Assembly: GCA_038496445.1 (NCBI GenBank)
Contig: JALMLS010000175.1
Span: 248,001 to 312,000, forward strand
DNA length: 64,000 bases
Reading direction: 5' to 3'
Origin: Trichosphaerium sp. ATCC 40318
Lineage: Eukaryota; Discosea; Flabellinia; Trichosidae
Shown here: piece by piece, positions 35,036-46,033 of the stretch
Position numbering within the stretch: the stretch's first letter is position 1
Layout of the letters: each line of letters begins with the position of its first letter
Position numbers and translations under genes: made by a program
The notes under the pieces: generated by a model
The model's input: only the letters and a program-made list of their open reading frames with translations
The model's database searches: none
What the model was told of the DNA's origin: nothing

Positions 35036-36199
35036 ATGCTCTCACAACCAAAGCAACTTCAAGAGGGTGTTCCTACAAGCGATGACTACACCTCACAGCT
35101 CAATTTTGATAGTTTGAGTGAAATCACAGCATTTCTGTCCCTTTATGATATCCACTCTCTTCTATGCGTATCTAAATACTACAATCAAACGTTGGACAAT
35201 TACAGAGACCCATGGAGGCAATTTCTTCTTCGAACAGCTCCAGAATGTGCGTCAGTACTTCTCTACGCCATAAAAGATCCTTCAGTATTAAAACGGGTCT
35301 GCTCCTACCTATTTTCTCAAGATCTCGAAGAAACAATGCCGTTTCGCTTGAAAAAGGTGTACAAGTTATCATCACGTGCTGTAGAGTTGCCTATGAAACG
35401 AAGTCGTCGTGCACCTAAAAACACGTTTGAGTTCTCTTGGATCAACAGCCTTGAAACAACTGAAGCTGAACTTGCAAACGCAAAACAGATAATGTTTCTA
35501 AGGTGGCAATACAAGCAATGGGAGGAAATGAAGCCTTTAGCTACAATGAAGATTTTTGATAAAGATGTTTCTTTGGGCAAGCTCTTTCGCCTTCTTTTCC
35601 GCCATTACTATGCTAGAAATACAGGTGCTGATAACGTGGTATGGGGAACCCATCAATTATGTCATTATACTCAAGTTAAAGCACATATGATTGGATTATG
35701 TGGAAAGTCTGTTGAGTTTATTGCAAGGTATCATAAGTTTGACTGCTATCACAGAATGGAAAATTTAAAAGCTGAAAAGTATAAGGTAGTTGATACAGAA
35801 GAGGTGTTTAAATCTACAAGAAATTTCAATACAGATATTCCACCAGAAACAATAAAACCTATGGTTTCTTTAGATGAGTCAAAAGATGGCCCCGAGTTTG
35901 AAGATATAGATGAACTAAACAAGAAGAATTTTCTTTTCTGCACAAAAAAAAGTGAATTTGGGACTTTTGATAAACGTTTTACTTCAGCTGATGTTGAGAT
36001 CATATCCACTACGTTGTTTGGTGGTTTGGTTACAAATCATAAAGAAATAGCATGTGATTTGTCTACTTTTTTACGTAGGAATCTCTTCCCAGGGATGTTG
36101 AGGCCAAATATTGAAGTATCTTCCTCATATGGCTATTCAATTAAACCTACTGGTATTGCCTATGATTGTTGTACTGGATACATGGTTTTTAGTAAATAA
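35036..36199 (+). CDS. F-box protein
   Basis: Single-exon gene of 387 residues from the ATG at 35036. The F-box-like region is residues ~20–65 (LSEITAFLSLYDIHSLLCVS ... PWRQFLL). The remainder (KQIMFLRWQYKQWEEMKP, NVVWGTHQLCHYTQVKAHM) has no repeats and no family I recognise. Probably an SCF adaptor. It lies among other F-box and ankyrin genes. Confidence 0.65.
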   Translation: MLSQPKQLQEGVPTSDDYTSQLNFDSLSEITAFLSLYDIHSLLCVSKYYNQTLDNYRDPWRQFLLRTAPECASVLLYAIKDPSVLKRVCSYLFSQDLEETMPFRLKKVYKLSSRAVELPMKRSRRAPKNTFEFSWINSLETTEAELANAKQIMFLRWQYKQWEEMKPLATMKIFDKDVSLGKLFRLLFRHYYARNTGADNVVWGTHQLCHYTQVKAHMIGLCGKSVEFIARYHKFDCYHRMENLKAEKYKVVDTEEVFKSTRNFNTDIPPETIKPMVSLDESKDGPEFEDIDELNKKNFLFCTKKSEFGTFDKRFTSADVEIISTTLFGGLVTNHKEIACDLSTFLRRNLFPGMLRPNIEVSSSYGYSIKPTGIAYDCCTGYMVFSK

Positions 36200-36401
36200 T
36201 GTCATTTTTACACATTTTCTTCAAAAATGTTGCTTCCACTTGTCAGAATTAAATGAGAATATACGCATTCAAAGGGGCAATGAAAAAGGTTATCTATTCC
36301 ACGTGATGTCTAATTAACTCTATTCTCAGGTATTGAACATCTATGTGTTGGAGAGGATCAACAAAGAACTAAACACTACTTTGTTTTTTATTAACGTATA
36401 G
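36200..36401. other. intergenic
   Basis: Spacer with a CACGTG at 36300. It ends at the splice-acceptor-like TATAG that precedes the RasGEF_N relic. Confidence 0.35.
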
Positions 36402-36663
36402 TACTTTCGCAACACCTCACTGTCTTATCGAGATACTACAACATAAGTGCCTTGAATTTGCAAATCTGGATAACAGCAGGCTTAATGTGAACTCTATTGA
36501 GTCTTTCATTCTTACAATGTTTAGAACGGCAAGTGTAAGCTTTGATAAAGTGTATCATTTGAGAATAATCAGTTTTATCAATCGGTGGATGTCTCGATAT
36601 TTCTTTGATTTCGAAGCACGTGATAGAAAAAACCCTTCACGTGATTTTGTCCTGTCAAATTAA
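36402..36663 (+). pseudogene. orphan RasGEF_N exon (relic)
   Basis: An 87-codon open frame begins directly after a splice-acceptor-like sequence and ends in TAA. It encodes ESFILTMFRTASVSFDKVY and LRIISFINRWMSRYFFDFEA, which match the RasGEF N-terminal module (FI.TFL.TYR.F...VRLRV...L..W....F.DF). No start, upstream exon or catalytic RasGEF domain is nearby. Two CACGTG sites fall inside its 3' end. It is probably left over from a decayed RasGEF gene. Confidence 0.5.
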
Positions 36664-37016
36664 CGTCACTACATGCACATTTTGGCACAAAAGTAGCGTT
36701 AGGTCAGCACGAATATTTTTAAAAGGGCTGATAGAGGGATTTCAATCACTCGTGTGTAGAACTGTAATTTTAAGCCGTTTTAGACTACCTCTAATCAAAA
36801 TAAAGTAGCTGGTTCAAAAAGAAGCTAATTACTTTGATGTTCACTGAATGAAGACTGGTTGGTCGTTCTAAATCTCGGACCGCCAATGGACCGAAAAACG
36901 ATAGCTGGAAACCGGACCGGTATTTGCCAGCTCTACGTTGTGTCTTTTATACGCCATTGTTTAAAACAGGGCTGAAACCAGCCAACGTTCATAGCATTTG
37001 CAGTCAAAATTAGTCA
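36664..37016. other. intergenic
   Basis: No gene seen. It contains the promoter of the F-box/LRR gene starting at 37017. Confidence 0.4.
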
Positions 37017-38072
37017 ATGATATCGCAAAATTCTTTAGTTCCTTGGAGTACGCCAATGAACCAAAACACGTGTTTCTTTGATGAAATTCCTGTTGAAGTT
37101 ATTGTTCATATCCTACAAAACGTTTCGTTGTCTGCTTTGCGCTCAGTAGTGCGTACATCTAAAATATTGGCCAATATCGCAAAACAGCACTTGGGATACG
37201 GAGATAAACGCATAATCAGAATTAAATCTAAAAAGAAGTTGAAAAAACTGCATAAAACAGCACCACAGCTCATCAAGTCCAACGAGCTTGTTCTATGGTT
37301 CTCTCTAAAACAAAAGCACTTAAAATACCTACAGGGAGTGTATGAACTCTACATATTAAAAATGTTCTCAGAGGTTGATTTTACAGACTTTAACATTGTT
37401 GGCAGTATTGACTTTAGACATTGTAAGAATGTGACAGATGATCACCTTATACAACTTGCTGGAATTCAAAAGATAAACTTATTTGCTACCAATGTGACAG
37501 ATAGAGGTGTCAAAGCTTTAGCTGGCGTTCATACAATTAATCTTAGTCGTTGCAATAGAATAACAGGCTCAGGTGTAAAAGCACTTGCTGGAGTTCATAT
37601 CATTGATCTAAGTTATTGTGAGAATGTTACAGATGATGGTATCAAAGAACTAGCTGGAGTTGAAGTAATCCGTTTGAGAAGTTGCAACCAAATCACAGAT
37701 AAAGGTATTATACCATTGGCAGGAGTTCATTGCATTGATTTAGAGCATTGTTGTGATGGCATCACAGATGCTGGTGTCAAAGCATTGGCAGGAGTTCATA
37801 CAATTGATTTACGCTGTTGTAGTAATTTAACAGATGCTGGTATCAAGGCATTGGCAGGAGCACATACGATTGATTTAAGTAATACAAGTGTGACAGACGA
37901 TGGTGTAAAAGCATTGGCTGGTGTTCATACAATTGAGTTAAACCATTGTGATTGTATTACTATTGATGGTATTAAAGCATTAACAGGTGCAAATTTGATT
38001 GTGCTATTTAGATGTCAGCACATAAAAGAAAGCGACATTCAAGGTTGGGATGGTGCTAATGTAATAATATAA
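37017..38072 (+). CDS. F-box/LRR protein with highly regular repeats
   Basis: Single exon of 351 residues. The N-terminal F-box-like segment is FDEIPVEVIVHILQNVSLSA. From ~residue 125 there are about nine near-identical AMN1-type LRRs of 22–25 residues with the core GVKALAGVHTIDLS.C..(I/V)TD. The high repeat identity suggests recent expansion or homogenisation. Predicted SCF substrate adaptor. It faces its paralogue at 38507–39740 tail to tail. Confidence 0.8.
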   Translation: MISQNSLVPWSTPMNQNTCFFDEIPVEVIVHILQNVSLSALRSVVRTSKILANIAKQHLGYGDKRIIRIKSKKKLKKLHKTAPQLIKSNELVLWFSLKQKHLKYLQGVYELYILKMFSEVDFTDFNIVGSIDFRHCKNVTDDHLIQLAGIQKINLFATNVTDRGVKALAGVHTINLSRCNRITGSGVKALAGVHIIDLSYCENVTDDGIKELAGVEVIRLRSCNQITDKGIIPLAGVHCIDLEHCCDGITDAGVKALAGVHTIDLRCCSNLTDAGIKALAGAHTIDLSNTSVTDDGVKALAGVHTIELNHCDCITIDGIKALTGANLIVLFRCQHIKESDIQGWDGANVII

Positions 38073-38358
38073 GGTTGGAGCAGTTCCAAATACCTCTTGT
38101 ACCGCTCCAATGCGGCCAAATAAAACTGTTGCAAGTCTTCAAAGAAAGAAGTGAAACAATTGGGAACAAAACAATGTTCTTTCCAGCACTTTGTACTTGG
38201 TCGTGTAACAACCTTATCAGTAATGACCGCCCAGCGATAGGTAGCAAACATTTTCGCTTTAAGCAGTTTGCAGTATTGGGCTTAGCTAATCGCTGCTACA
38301 AGATAAATCAGCAGAAAAATTGATACTTGTAAAATTGCATCTTGTCTGTTTGTGTTTA
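38073..38358. other. convergent spacer
   Basis: Lies between the 3' ends of the two LRR genes. No gene is supported; overlapping short frames on both strands have no recognisable domains. Confidence 0.35.
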
Positions 38359-38506
38359 TTATGGTAACAAGTGATTTAGAAAGAGTGTTCTAGATAGTGT
38401 AATGTACAGTACTGTATGAGCACAAAGTGACTTGACGCCTTCATCTGTAATGCCATAACAACCACTAAGATTAATGGTATGAATGCCAGCAAGAGCTTTA
38501 ATGCCT
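38359..38506 (-). pseudogene. frameshifted LRR tail
   Basis: Minus-strand frame encoding further repeats (TNEGIKALAGIHTINLSGC, ITDEGVKSL) that continue the LRR gene upstream but in another reading frame. The intact gene stops about 12 codons after a GCTCATACTGT segment; a near copy of that segment occurs again in this tail. One or two repeats have therefore been cut off by a frameshift. Confidence 0.6.
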
Positions 38507-39740
38507 TCATTTGTGACTAAAGAACAATTTTTGATGTAAAACAGTATGAGCACCAAGTGCTTTAACACCTTCATCAGTTACTTTGGTGTAACTGAGGTAA
38601 ATGGTATGAACTCCAGTAAGTGCTTTTACGCCTTTATCTGTTATGTGTCTGCACCATTTAAGATTAATTATATGTACACCATGAAGTGACTTCACACCTT
38701 CATCAGTTATGCCATCACAATGACTTAAATTAATTGTATGCACACCAGAAAGTACTTTTAAGCCTTCATCTGTGATATTGCAACAAGTAAGATTAATGGT
38801 ATGGACGCCACAAAGCGATTTCACACCTTCATCAGTAATGTCATCACAATTACTTAAATTAATTGTATGCACACCAGAAAGTGCTTTTAAGCCTTCATCT
38901 GTGATATTGCAACAAGTAAGATTAATAGTATGAACTCCTGATAGTGATTTAATGCCTACATCTGATATACCTTGACAATGACTTAGATTAATGGTACGAA
39001 CTCCTGCAAGAGCTTCAACACCTTCATCTGTAATGCCATAACAACCACTTAAGTCAATAGTATGGACACCAGAAAGAGCTTTGACACCTTCATCTGTAAC
39101 ACCTAGACAACGTCTGAGATTAATAGTATGAACTCCTGATAGTGATTTAATGCCTACATCTGATATACCTTGACAATGACTTAGATTAATGGTATGAACT
39201 CCTGCAAGAGTTTTAACACTTTCATCTGTAATGCGCTTGCAACGACATAGATTAATTGAATAAACACCAGAAAGAGCTTTGACACCTTCATCTGTAACGC
39301 CATCACAACAATTTAGATCAATGGTATGAACTCCAGCAAACGATTTGACACCTTCATCTGTAATTTCAAAACAATCACTTACATCGATGTTACGAACACC
39401 AGCAAATTGTTTGAAAATACTTGTGTACAACACATCAAACGAGAGTTTGATTTTTGTATGCCGTAGACTGCTTCTGTGTTTTAACAGTGCTTTTATTTGA
39501 TCTTCACGTGTAATCGTAACACAGTAGTACCCAATAATGTCATGAATGATGGAAGCAAAGAGATTACACGTTTGGCAAGCAGCAAAACGTGATATCTTCA
39601 AACGACTTAGTAAATCAGCTAAAATCTCTGGAGGTAAGTCTAAAATGCGTATTGGTGCACTTGTAGAAAGTTAGAAGATAGATAGCAGCTGTACTTAGTG
39701 TATACCTTTTATTCGCAGTAGCTAGACGTTTTTCTGACAT
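38507..39740 (-). CDS. F-box/LRR protein
   Basis: Exons 39740–39695 and 39639–38507 give 392 residues. The first exon (MSEKRLATANKRYTL) splices in phase to the F-box LPPEILADLLSRLKISRFAA. About 13 AMN1-type LRRs follow with cores such as GVKALSGVHTINLS and GISDVGIKSLSGVHTINL. Two blocks of adjacent repeats are almost identical to each other, indicating tandem duplication inside the gene. Predicted SCF adaptor and close paralogue of the gene at 37017. Confidence 0.8.
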
Positions 39741-40059
39741 ACTACAATTTCTATTCTGTAAACGGTCTAATTATAAGAGCCAGAACACGTTACGTTTCCA
39801 TCACGTTCTCGGAGTAAATAGCGTAACTTAATGTATAAGGCTCACTTAGAGCATATAAACCCAGTCGTGGCTACCACGAACTCGTAGGAATGCCCAATGT
39901 TGTTGTCACTTGCCTTGTGTTTTTACGCCATCTTCTACTAAACTCATAAGGCGACACATTACAGTTGTTTTGTAAGAGTTCCAATTTCTTAACACGTGTT
40001 TTAGCAACTTGATTGGGTTGAGCGATTGCAAACTTAAAGATTTTTTATTTTTCTCGAGT
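39741..40059. promoter_or_regulatory. divergent promoter region
   Basis: Divergent spacer between the minus-strand F-box/LRR gene and the plus-strand imidazolonepropionase gene. It carries an AACACGTGTT palindrome at 39991–40000. Confidence 0.4.
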
Positions 40060-42014
40060 ATGGCAACACGTTATTCGAATATTGGACAACTTGTCACTGT
40101 TTCCGCGCGTGGTAAACCGTTTAAGAGTGGAAAGGAGCAAGATGAGGCATGTTACATCAACTTACTTTTTTTTTGCCTAACTGTTTGTAGATCGACGTAA
40201 TAGAGAATGCATCGATAATAGTAGGCAAAGATGGTATTATAATAGATGTTGGTGTCGATTTTGGCGATAAATACAAGGACACCGTCTTTGCCACTGATAT
40301 TGATTTACAAGGAAAATGCGTTATACCAGGTACTGTTGAATGCGTTTAAAGTCGTAATTTACGTTTCAGAAATAACGGTTTTACAAAAACACCTCTAAAT
40401 TGTATCGAAATAGGTATGGTAGATGCTCACACGCATAGTGTATTCAGCGGCGATCGGGTACACGAATTCGCAATGAAATTGCGTGGAGCTACCTACATGG
40501 ACATTCACAAGCAAGGTGGAGGCATTGGATTCACGGTACGGCTTTCGTCAAATTCACTCACGTAGAATTCAAAAAAACCTTTAAAAGCCGCTCCAAGTGA
40601 GCTCAATCGTATCAAAAACGCGTCAATTATTGTTCGCTTACTTTAAGAGGTAGGTTAAACACACCCGTCAGAGTTCAGAAGAAGAACTTAAAAAACTGCT
40701 TCTTGAGCGTATAGATCGCATGGTAAAAGCTGGTACAACACTTCTGGAGATTAAAAGCGGTATATACAAACTATCAAGAGTGTAATTATACTAAACCGTG
40801 TAGGATATGGCTTGGAAACAGAAACTGAAATGAAAATGTTAAAGGTTCGAACATGATACCTTACACCGTTTTTCTTTTTGTACTGATACATCATGTATGC
40901 AGGTTATTGAACAAGCCAGATCAGAGTGTAAAATTGATCTTGTATCAACGTACTTGGCGCATTCTCTTCCAAAAGGAATGAATAGTGCTACAGCAACAAA
41001 ACGTGTTCTTGAAGATGAGATACCTACTTTACAGGTTCGGTATCTTATTATTTTTTTAGCTCCTTTTGTCATGTGTCTCATACTTAGTCAAGGCGTTGAT
41101 TAAGAAGGGAGAGTTGAAAACAGAAATAGTAGACGTATTTTGTGAGCAGGTAAGTGGTTGAGCTTGAAAGAAAAAGAAAAATATAAATAACAGAGTATTT
41201 CTTTTACCTTCTCAGCTACTTGTCTAATAATATATTCAGGGCGTATTTGAAACTGCAGATAGCAAGGCTATTCTCAAAGCTGGTATGGATATTGGCCTTC
41301 ACGCCAATTTTCACGGAGATGAAATCAACAACACAAAATCAGGCAAGCTATCATATTCTCATTATTTTCTTAACTATTGTTTAGCGGAAATGGCAGGAGA
41401 AATAGGCGCTCTTGCTGTGTCACACCTAGAAGAAGTATCTCCCGAGGTACGAAAGCACAGTATTGGTAATATTTCTCAAATTAACAAAACCACGTGATAG
41501 GGCATTGAAGCACTTGCAAAAAGACCAACGATTGCACTTGTTCTACCTACAACAGCATATATACTTAAATTAAAACCTCCACCTGCGAGAGCGCTTATAA
41601 CAAGAGGTTGAGAATTAAAAATTTTGATTGTTTTATCGAAATTATTAATTGTATTTTCTTGGTTTTAGGTGTTCCTGTTGCTATTGCAAGTGACTATAAT
41701 CCTAATGCTCATTGTTTTTCTATGCCACTTGTTATGAACCTTGCTTGTGTTCTTTGTGGCTTAACTATGAATGAATCTCTTGTTGCTGCAACACTTAACG
41801 CTGCTGGTACGTAGTTTGTTTCCGATTCATTTTTGTTTGAAGTTAATTTTTTTTTATAGCTTCGCTTGGTAAGAGTGATATGTATGGTAGTTTAGAAGTC
41901 GGAAAGTACTGTGACTTTCTTGTGATAGATGCTCCTAAATGGGAGCACATTATATACCAACTAGGAAGTCCACCAATAAAGCACGTTGTAAAGAAAGGAA
42001 AGATAATACAATAA
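40060..42014 (+). CDS. hutI: imidazolonepropionase
   Basis: Exons 40060–40146, 40191–40329, 40414–40535, 40654–40759, 40804–40844, 40903–41034, 41093–41149, 41240–41342, 41385–41446, 41501–41606, 41669–41806 and 41860–42014 give 415 residues, the normal length. The enzyme hydrolyses 4-imidazolone-5-propanoate in histidine breakdown. Amidohydrolase landmarks are present: metal site MVDAHTHSVFSGDR, GGGIGFT, AGTTLLEIKSGYGL, late His HANFHGDEIN, SHLEEVS and DYNPNA. Two introns (after 40146 and 41342) begin with GC. The intron ending at 41500 contains CACGTG right at its 3' end. Orthologue of animal AMDHD1. No other histidine-pathway gene lies nearby. Confidence 0.92.
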
Positions 42015-42022
42015 AACAAAAT

Positions 42023-42098
42023 CGTAAAAAGTGAACGACTAAGGTCAGAAAAAGCAAAAACGTAAAAAGTGAACGACTAAGGTCAGAAAAAGCAAAAA
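42023..42098. repeat. tandem duplication, two 38-nt units
   Basis: Two perfect adjacent copies of a 38-nt unit beginning CGTAAAAAGTGAACGACTAA, starting 9 nt after the imidazolonepropionase stop codon, so within its 3' UTR or spacer. Confidence 0.95.
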
Positions 42099-42188
42099 GG
42101 TCCATAGCCATTCAGCTAATGTAAAGTATTATGTTTGTACGAATAATCAACGCATAAACTAGCACGAAAAGTTGGTTTTAGGCTTATA

Positions 42189-43450
42189 ATGGGCAACAAA
42201 CCCAATAAAATCTCAACATCGGCACCAAAGCAAACTAGTAGCGCTTGTACAACAAATGATGCGTTGAAAACCATAAAAAAGGTAAGCGTTGTGATGTACT
42301 GAACTAATAACCTCAGATAGCGCTAGAGGACATTACAGACGTACAAGGTGCGCGTCAGTTATCTTTAAACACGTTAATTGGATCGTTTAAGCGATTAAAA
42401 CGATAAAAGCGTCAAACAATATTGTAATTGGGCGTTTGGGCTCTGAGCGCGTTTGTATTAAATGGCACGCTTCAAGGGTGCTCTTTGAATACGAAACAAC
42501 CAAACACTCGGCAGTGCAGGCCCATAAACATGTTCTACGGCTTATTGGTACCTCAGACGCTATATACCCGTGCTCTAATAACGCGTCAAAAGGTGTCATT
42601 ATTGAGGAAACGAGATTTGGTATAGTAACTCCTTTTTATGACAAAGGCGACTTAGAACACTACATCAAGACGTTAGCACGTCTTCCTTGTACTCTTTGTA
42701 TCTATGCTAACTAACTTTAAGGCACGAAAACTTGGATATAAAGGAGGTAACTTCGCTATGCTTGGATGTAGCACGTGCAATGAAACATATTATTGCAAAG
42801 GGTGTATTACTTAGAGATTTGGCTCTTCGCAGTACGCCACAACTTGATATGAACCAGGAAGAGGTATTATCTAATACATGTAAGATATTCTACTTTGTGA
42901 AGTCACACAAGATAATAATACTCCGAGGCTTCAAGCAGTAATAGCAGGTTATAACTTTTTATCACGTGACTTGCTAAATTCTAAATTAGATTTTGGTTTC
43001 TCTATTAACATGGGAGATGATAGTAGAGTTGTAGATAAAGTCACAAGCGGGCCTTTTAGGATTATGGCACCTGAATCTCTTAGGGATGGATTATTTTCAG
43101 AAGCTTCAGAAGTATGGAGCTTTGGTGTGATGCTTTATTGTATCTTGGCCAAAAAACGTGCGAAAACAAGCTTGTTGTTCTATGAATACGCTAACACTGT
43201 TACAATAGGACCTTATGCTACAGTACAAAACCAAGATGTAGTAGAAGATATTATCAACGGTTTTACACCGCTAATATTACCAACAGAGGTAGTACTGATG
43301 TTTGTTGAGTGCGCAACGCTAAATTATTTTTGTTGCAAATAGTTTGATAGTGGTTTGGCTCAGCTAGGTCAAAAATGCTTATCTCGTATGCCAGAAGACA
43401 GACCAACATTTTCCTCGATTATTGAAAACCTAAGCAACACTATCCAGTGA
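42189..43450 (+). CDS. protein kinase, tyrosine-kinase-like type
   Basis: Exons 42189–42281, 42317–42347, 42410–42671, 42722–42831, 42885–42947, 42990–43288 and 43343–43450 give 321 residues. MGNKPNK at the N-terminus is a possible myristoylation site. Kinase motifs run in order: weak Gly loop (IGRLGSERVCIKW, with the VAIK lysine), LLRDLALRNILL (catalytic Asp; His of HRD replaced by Leu), DFGFSI, IMAPESL (APE), EVWSFGVMLY and PEDRPTF. The LALRN loop is typical of tyrosine/TKL kinases. Key catalytic residues remain, so it is probably active, although the Gly loop is degenerate. Two introns hold very short acceptor tracts, and one contains CACGTG. Confidence 0.8.
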
Positions 43451-43637
43451 TATTGGTCATGCAAAATGTAAAATAAACAAGTTTGTAGCCAACTGAAACA
43501 CTACTTTTCTAAAATCAGATAGCTCTTTGTAATAACGTCTGTACTTCTAAATTAGAAAGTGACTATTGAACAAGTTGTTGAGTAAGCAATTAAGTCATTG
43601 TGTCACGTGACTAGTCCAATTCTTTTAGAAAAGGCAC

Positions 43638-45349
43638 ATGTCACATATTATAGCGAATTATCACGTATGGTGGCTAGATTTAGTCATACCAGGGCTCACA
43701 GCGTTTGTATGCAACCTTAGCGCAGGCGCTACTGGATTTGGCATGGCTATTCTCTTTCACGTGCTATACCAGTTCTGGTGGCTTTTCTTTGAGCTAAAAC
43801 ACCGCGGACAAATGGTTTCCCTTGTAGCGTGGTAAATTTTTCTACCCCAGATATCTCTTATCTGATATTTACTTTTTTAAGGCTTGATGTGATGTCTACA
43901 GCGTCTTCAGTTCTCCTACTGTTTATGGTCTTTAAAGAGATTAATTGGAAGTTATTCTTGTTCATGATGCCTCCTATGTGTATATTTGGTATTATTGGCG
44001 CTTTCACGCTACTAAAAACACCTCCATATGCTTTAAAAGTGGGATTAGGTAACTTGTAATTTTTTCACATGTTTTTTTTGTTTTTCGTTCTTACTTTCTG
44101 TTCAAGGATCAATGTTTTTGGTCTTTACAGTGTACCGTATATGTATAGATCTTAATAGAACAGATTATGGGTTAAAATTCAGAAGATACATGAAGCTAGA
44201 GGTTCCCGATGATGTTTCAAAGGCATCAACTTTGCAAGTTATTTTTTCGAAGTTGTTTCCCACGAAGTCTCGTAATGATAAGCTTGAAAATGGTGTTCCA
44301 ATATCAATGGGTATTGTGTACGTTATTTATTTTCTCACGTTTTTCTTCTTTGATCACGTGATTTTTTGCGTATCGTTTCTGACTTCAATAACTGTTGATA
44401 TTCAGGTCTATTATCGTTGGTAGTATCAGTGGATTTCTAAGAGGTACGGGTGTTCAAAAGGGGACCCACTCTTCTGCTGTTTGAGTTTTTGATCACATAC
44501 TATTTTTTTAGTTTCGTTGATTTTAACAGTTGTATTTTAGGTATTGCCGGTCCTGGTGGTCCTCCTATTATGATGTTTGTTATTATATACGAACTTGATA
44601 AGTCTATTGTTCGTAGCGTTATATCTGCAACTACTTTTTTTGATTCAATTGGAATTGATATGTATCTTCTTATTTACAAAAAGAAATTTGATATTGATGA
44701 TTTACCTCAATACACAGTCCTATGTTTATGCGGCTTAGTAAGTTTTACATTCTATATACATTCACTCTACTTTTAGAAGCTTATTTATTTGCAAAAGCTG
44801 TTACGGTTTGCCTATACGCAAAGCCAAAACTGTTCTTTAATACCACGTGAATCTTACTTTTTTTTTAGTTTGGTCTTGTATGCGGTAATTGGTTGCACTA
44901 TCATATTGATACACAAGTTGTTATGAGAGCACTTCTTTTTTTGTTAATTGCCGCTTCTTTAGTAATGTTTGAACTTCCTGCTGTATTCGTTGTGTCAGCA
45001 TTTGGGATTTTCGGATTATTTGGTAAATTCCTTTTTTATTTTTTCTTTTTGAAGTGTCGACTTACATGTGCTGACGGAATTACTAGGCCTTGCGTATTTT
45101 ATAATCCGAGTTGTACAAAAATGTACGGCAAAAGGCGAAATTAAAAAAAAAAATGGACTTCTAGAAGACGACAAGGACGAGTATGGTTTTTTTTTTGAAG
45201 AGTTTATAATAACAACTAACTGTTATTCCTACTGTAGTGACGTTTTTCAAATATCAGAATTTCCTGCATTGTCAACATCTGAGGAAGATGAAGATAACTC
45301 CATTGTACCTTTAGATCTATCCAGCGATGCCGAAGAGGTCAGTCTCTGA
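43638..45349 (+). CDS. TauE/SafE-family membrane transporter
   Basis: Exons 43638–43831, 43882–44048, 44107–44317, 44406–44443, 44541–44737, 44869–45022, 45087–45180 and 45238–45349 give 388 residues. Several hydrophobic helices surround the two family motifs: GATGFGMAI in the first half and GIAGPGGPPIMM after the loop. A hydrophilic loop of ~60 residues separates the halves and the C-terminus is acidic and cytosolic (EEDEDNSIVPLDLSSD). The family exports sulfite or other sulfonates/organic anions in bacteria and occurs in many protists and plants. The substrate here is unknown. Two introns contain CACGTG. Confidence 0.8.
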
Positions 45350-45754
45350 AACTCTCAATAAAAGAAACATCAAGAAAAATGATTGTACAGGTGACTGTTT
45401 TCATATTGCAGTGGCTTCAATAGAGCTACCAAAGACTGAGAGGGTTTGATATCCACCAAAACTATTGTCCAGTTTATACAAGGTACACGCAAGCTAAGTA
45501 TTATAGAGACCTTTGGTTGTCCTGGGCTAGTAAGCACCAAATACGGAAATAGTTTGGTTGAAAAACTAGATTTGTTGATTTTAGTATTTCCTTACTTTTT
45601 CCATCCATCAAGCGACATATAGCATCATGACAGAGGATGAAAAATTTGCAATGCATACTACTAGGTTACCTGTAGAAAAAACGATTGCCATTGAAGCCAA
45701 TATACCGCTACAGTACAATGATTTCTCAGTTGTATTCTAGGTTGATCAAAGCGA
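45350..45754. other. intergenic, nothing recognised
   Basis: No supportable coding or RNA feature. Confidence 0.35.
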
Positions 45755-46033
45755 TTATTCACAGTTGCACTGGAGGAAAGTTGAAATAAAACTTATTGGT
45801 GGGCTATTATACCTAATAGAAGTGTCGATCAACATGTGTATTAGCCAGGAATAGTAATACATTTGAAAAGTAGCTTACATATTCACTGCTACGTGCATCT
45901 TTTGTTAGCACAATTTATATGCACGTGTCGCGAATAGATAAATTAGTATCGCTTTTGCGCTTACAGGAAATCCTAAAGTTGTGTTTGTGGATGAACCTAT
46001 CGCTGGATTAGATCCTGGAATAGACGGCTTATG
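45755..46033 (+). pseudogene. ABC-transporter NBD relic
   Basis: A TGGKLK segment at ~45768–45786, resembling the ABC signature (SGG.KRK), is closed at once by a stop. An intact-looking exon at 45967–46033 then encodes GNPKVVFVDEPIAGLDPG, the Walker B and D-loop of an ABCA-type nucleotide-binding domain, with good splice sites on both sides. The Walker A, membrane domain and C-terminus are absent in the window, so this is a dead fragment. Confidence 0.6.

Noticed and set aside
36664-38060. Bacterial or viral origin for the regular LRR genes
   Set aside because: A paralogue has a phase-consistent intron and all carry F-boxes; nothing in the window supports a viral or prokaryotic insertion.
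45023-45086. Extension of the TauE/SafE reading frame through KFLFYFFFLKCRL
   Set aside because: It is an AT-rich GT–AG intron; splicing to GCCTTGCG keeps the last membrane helix.
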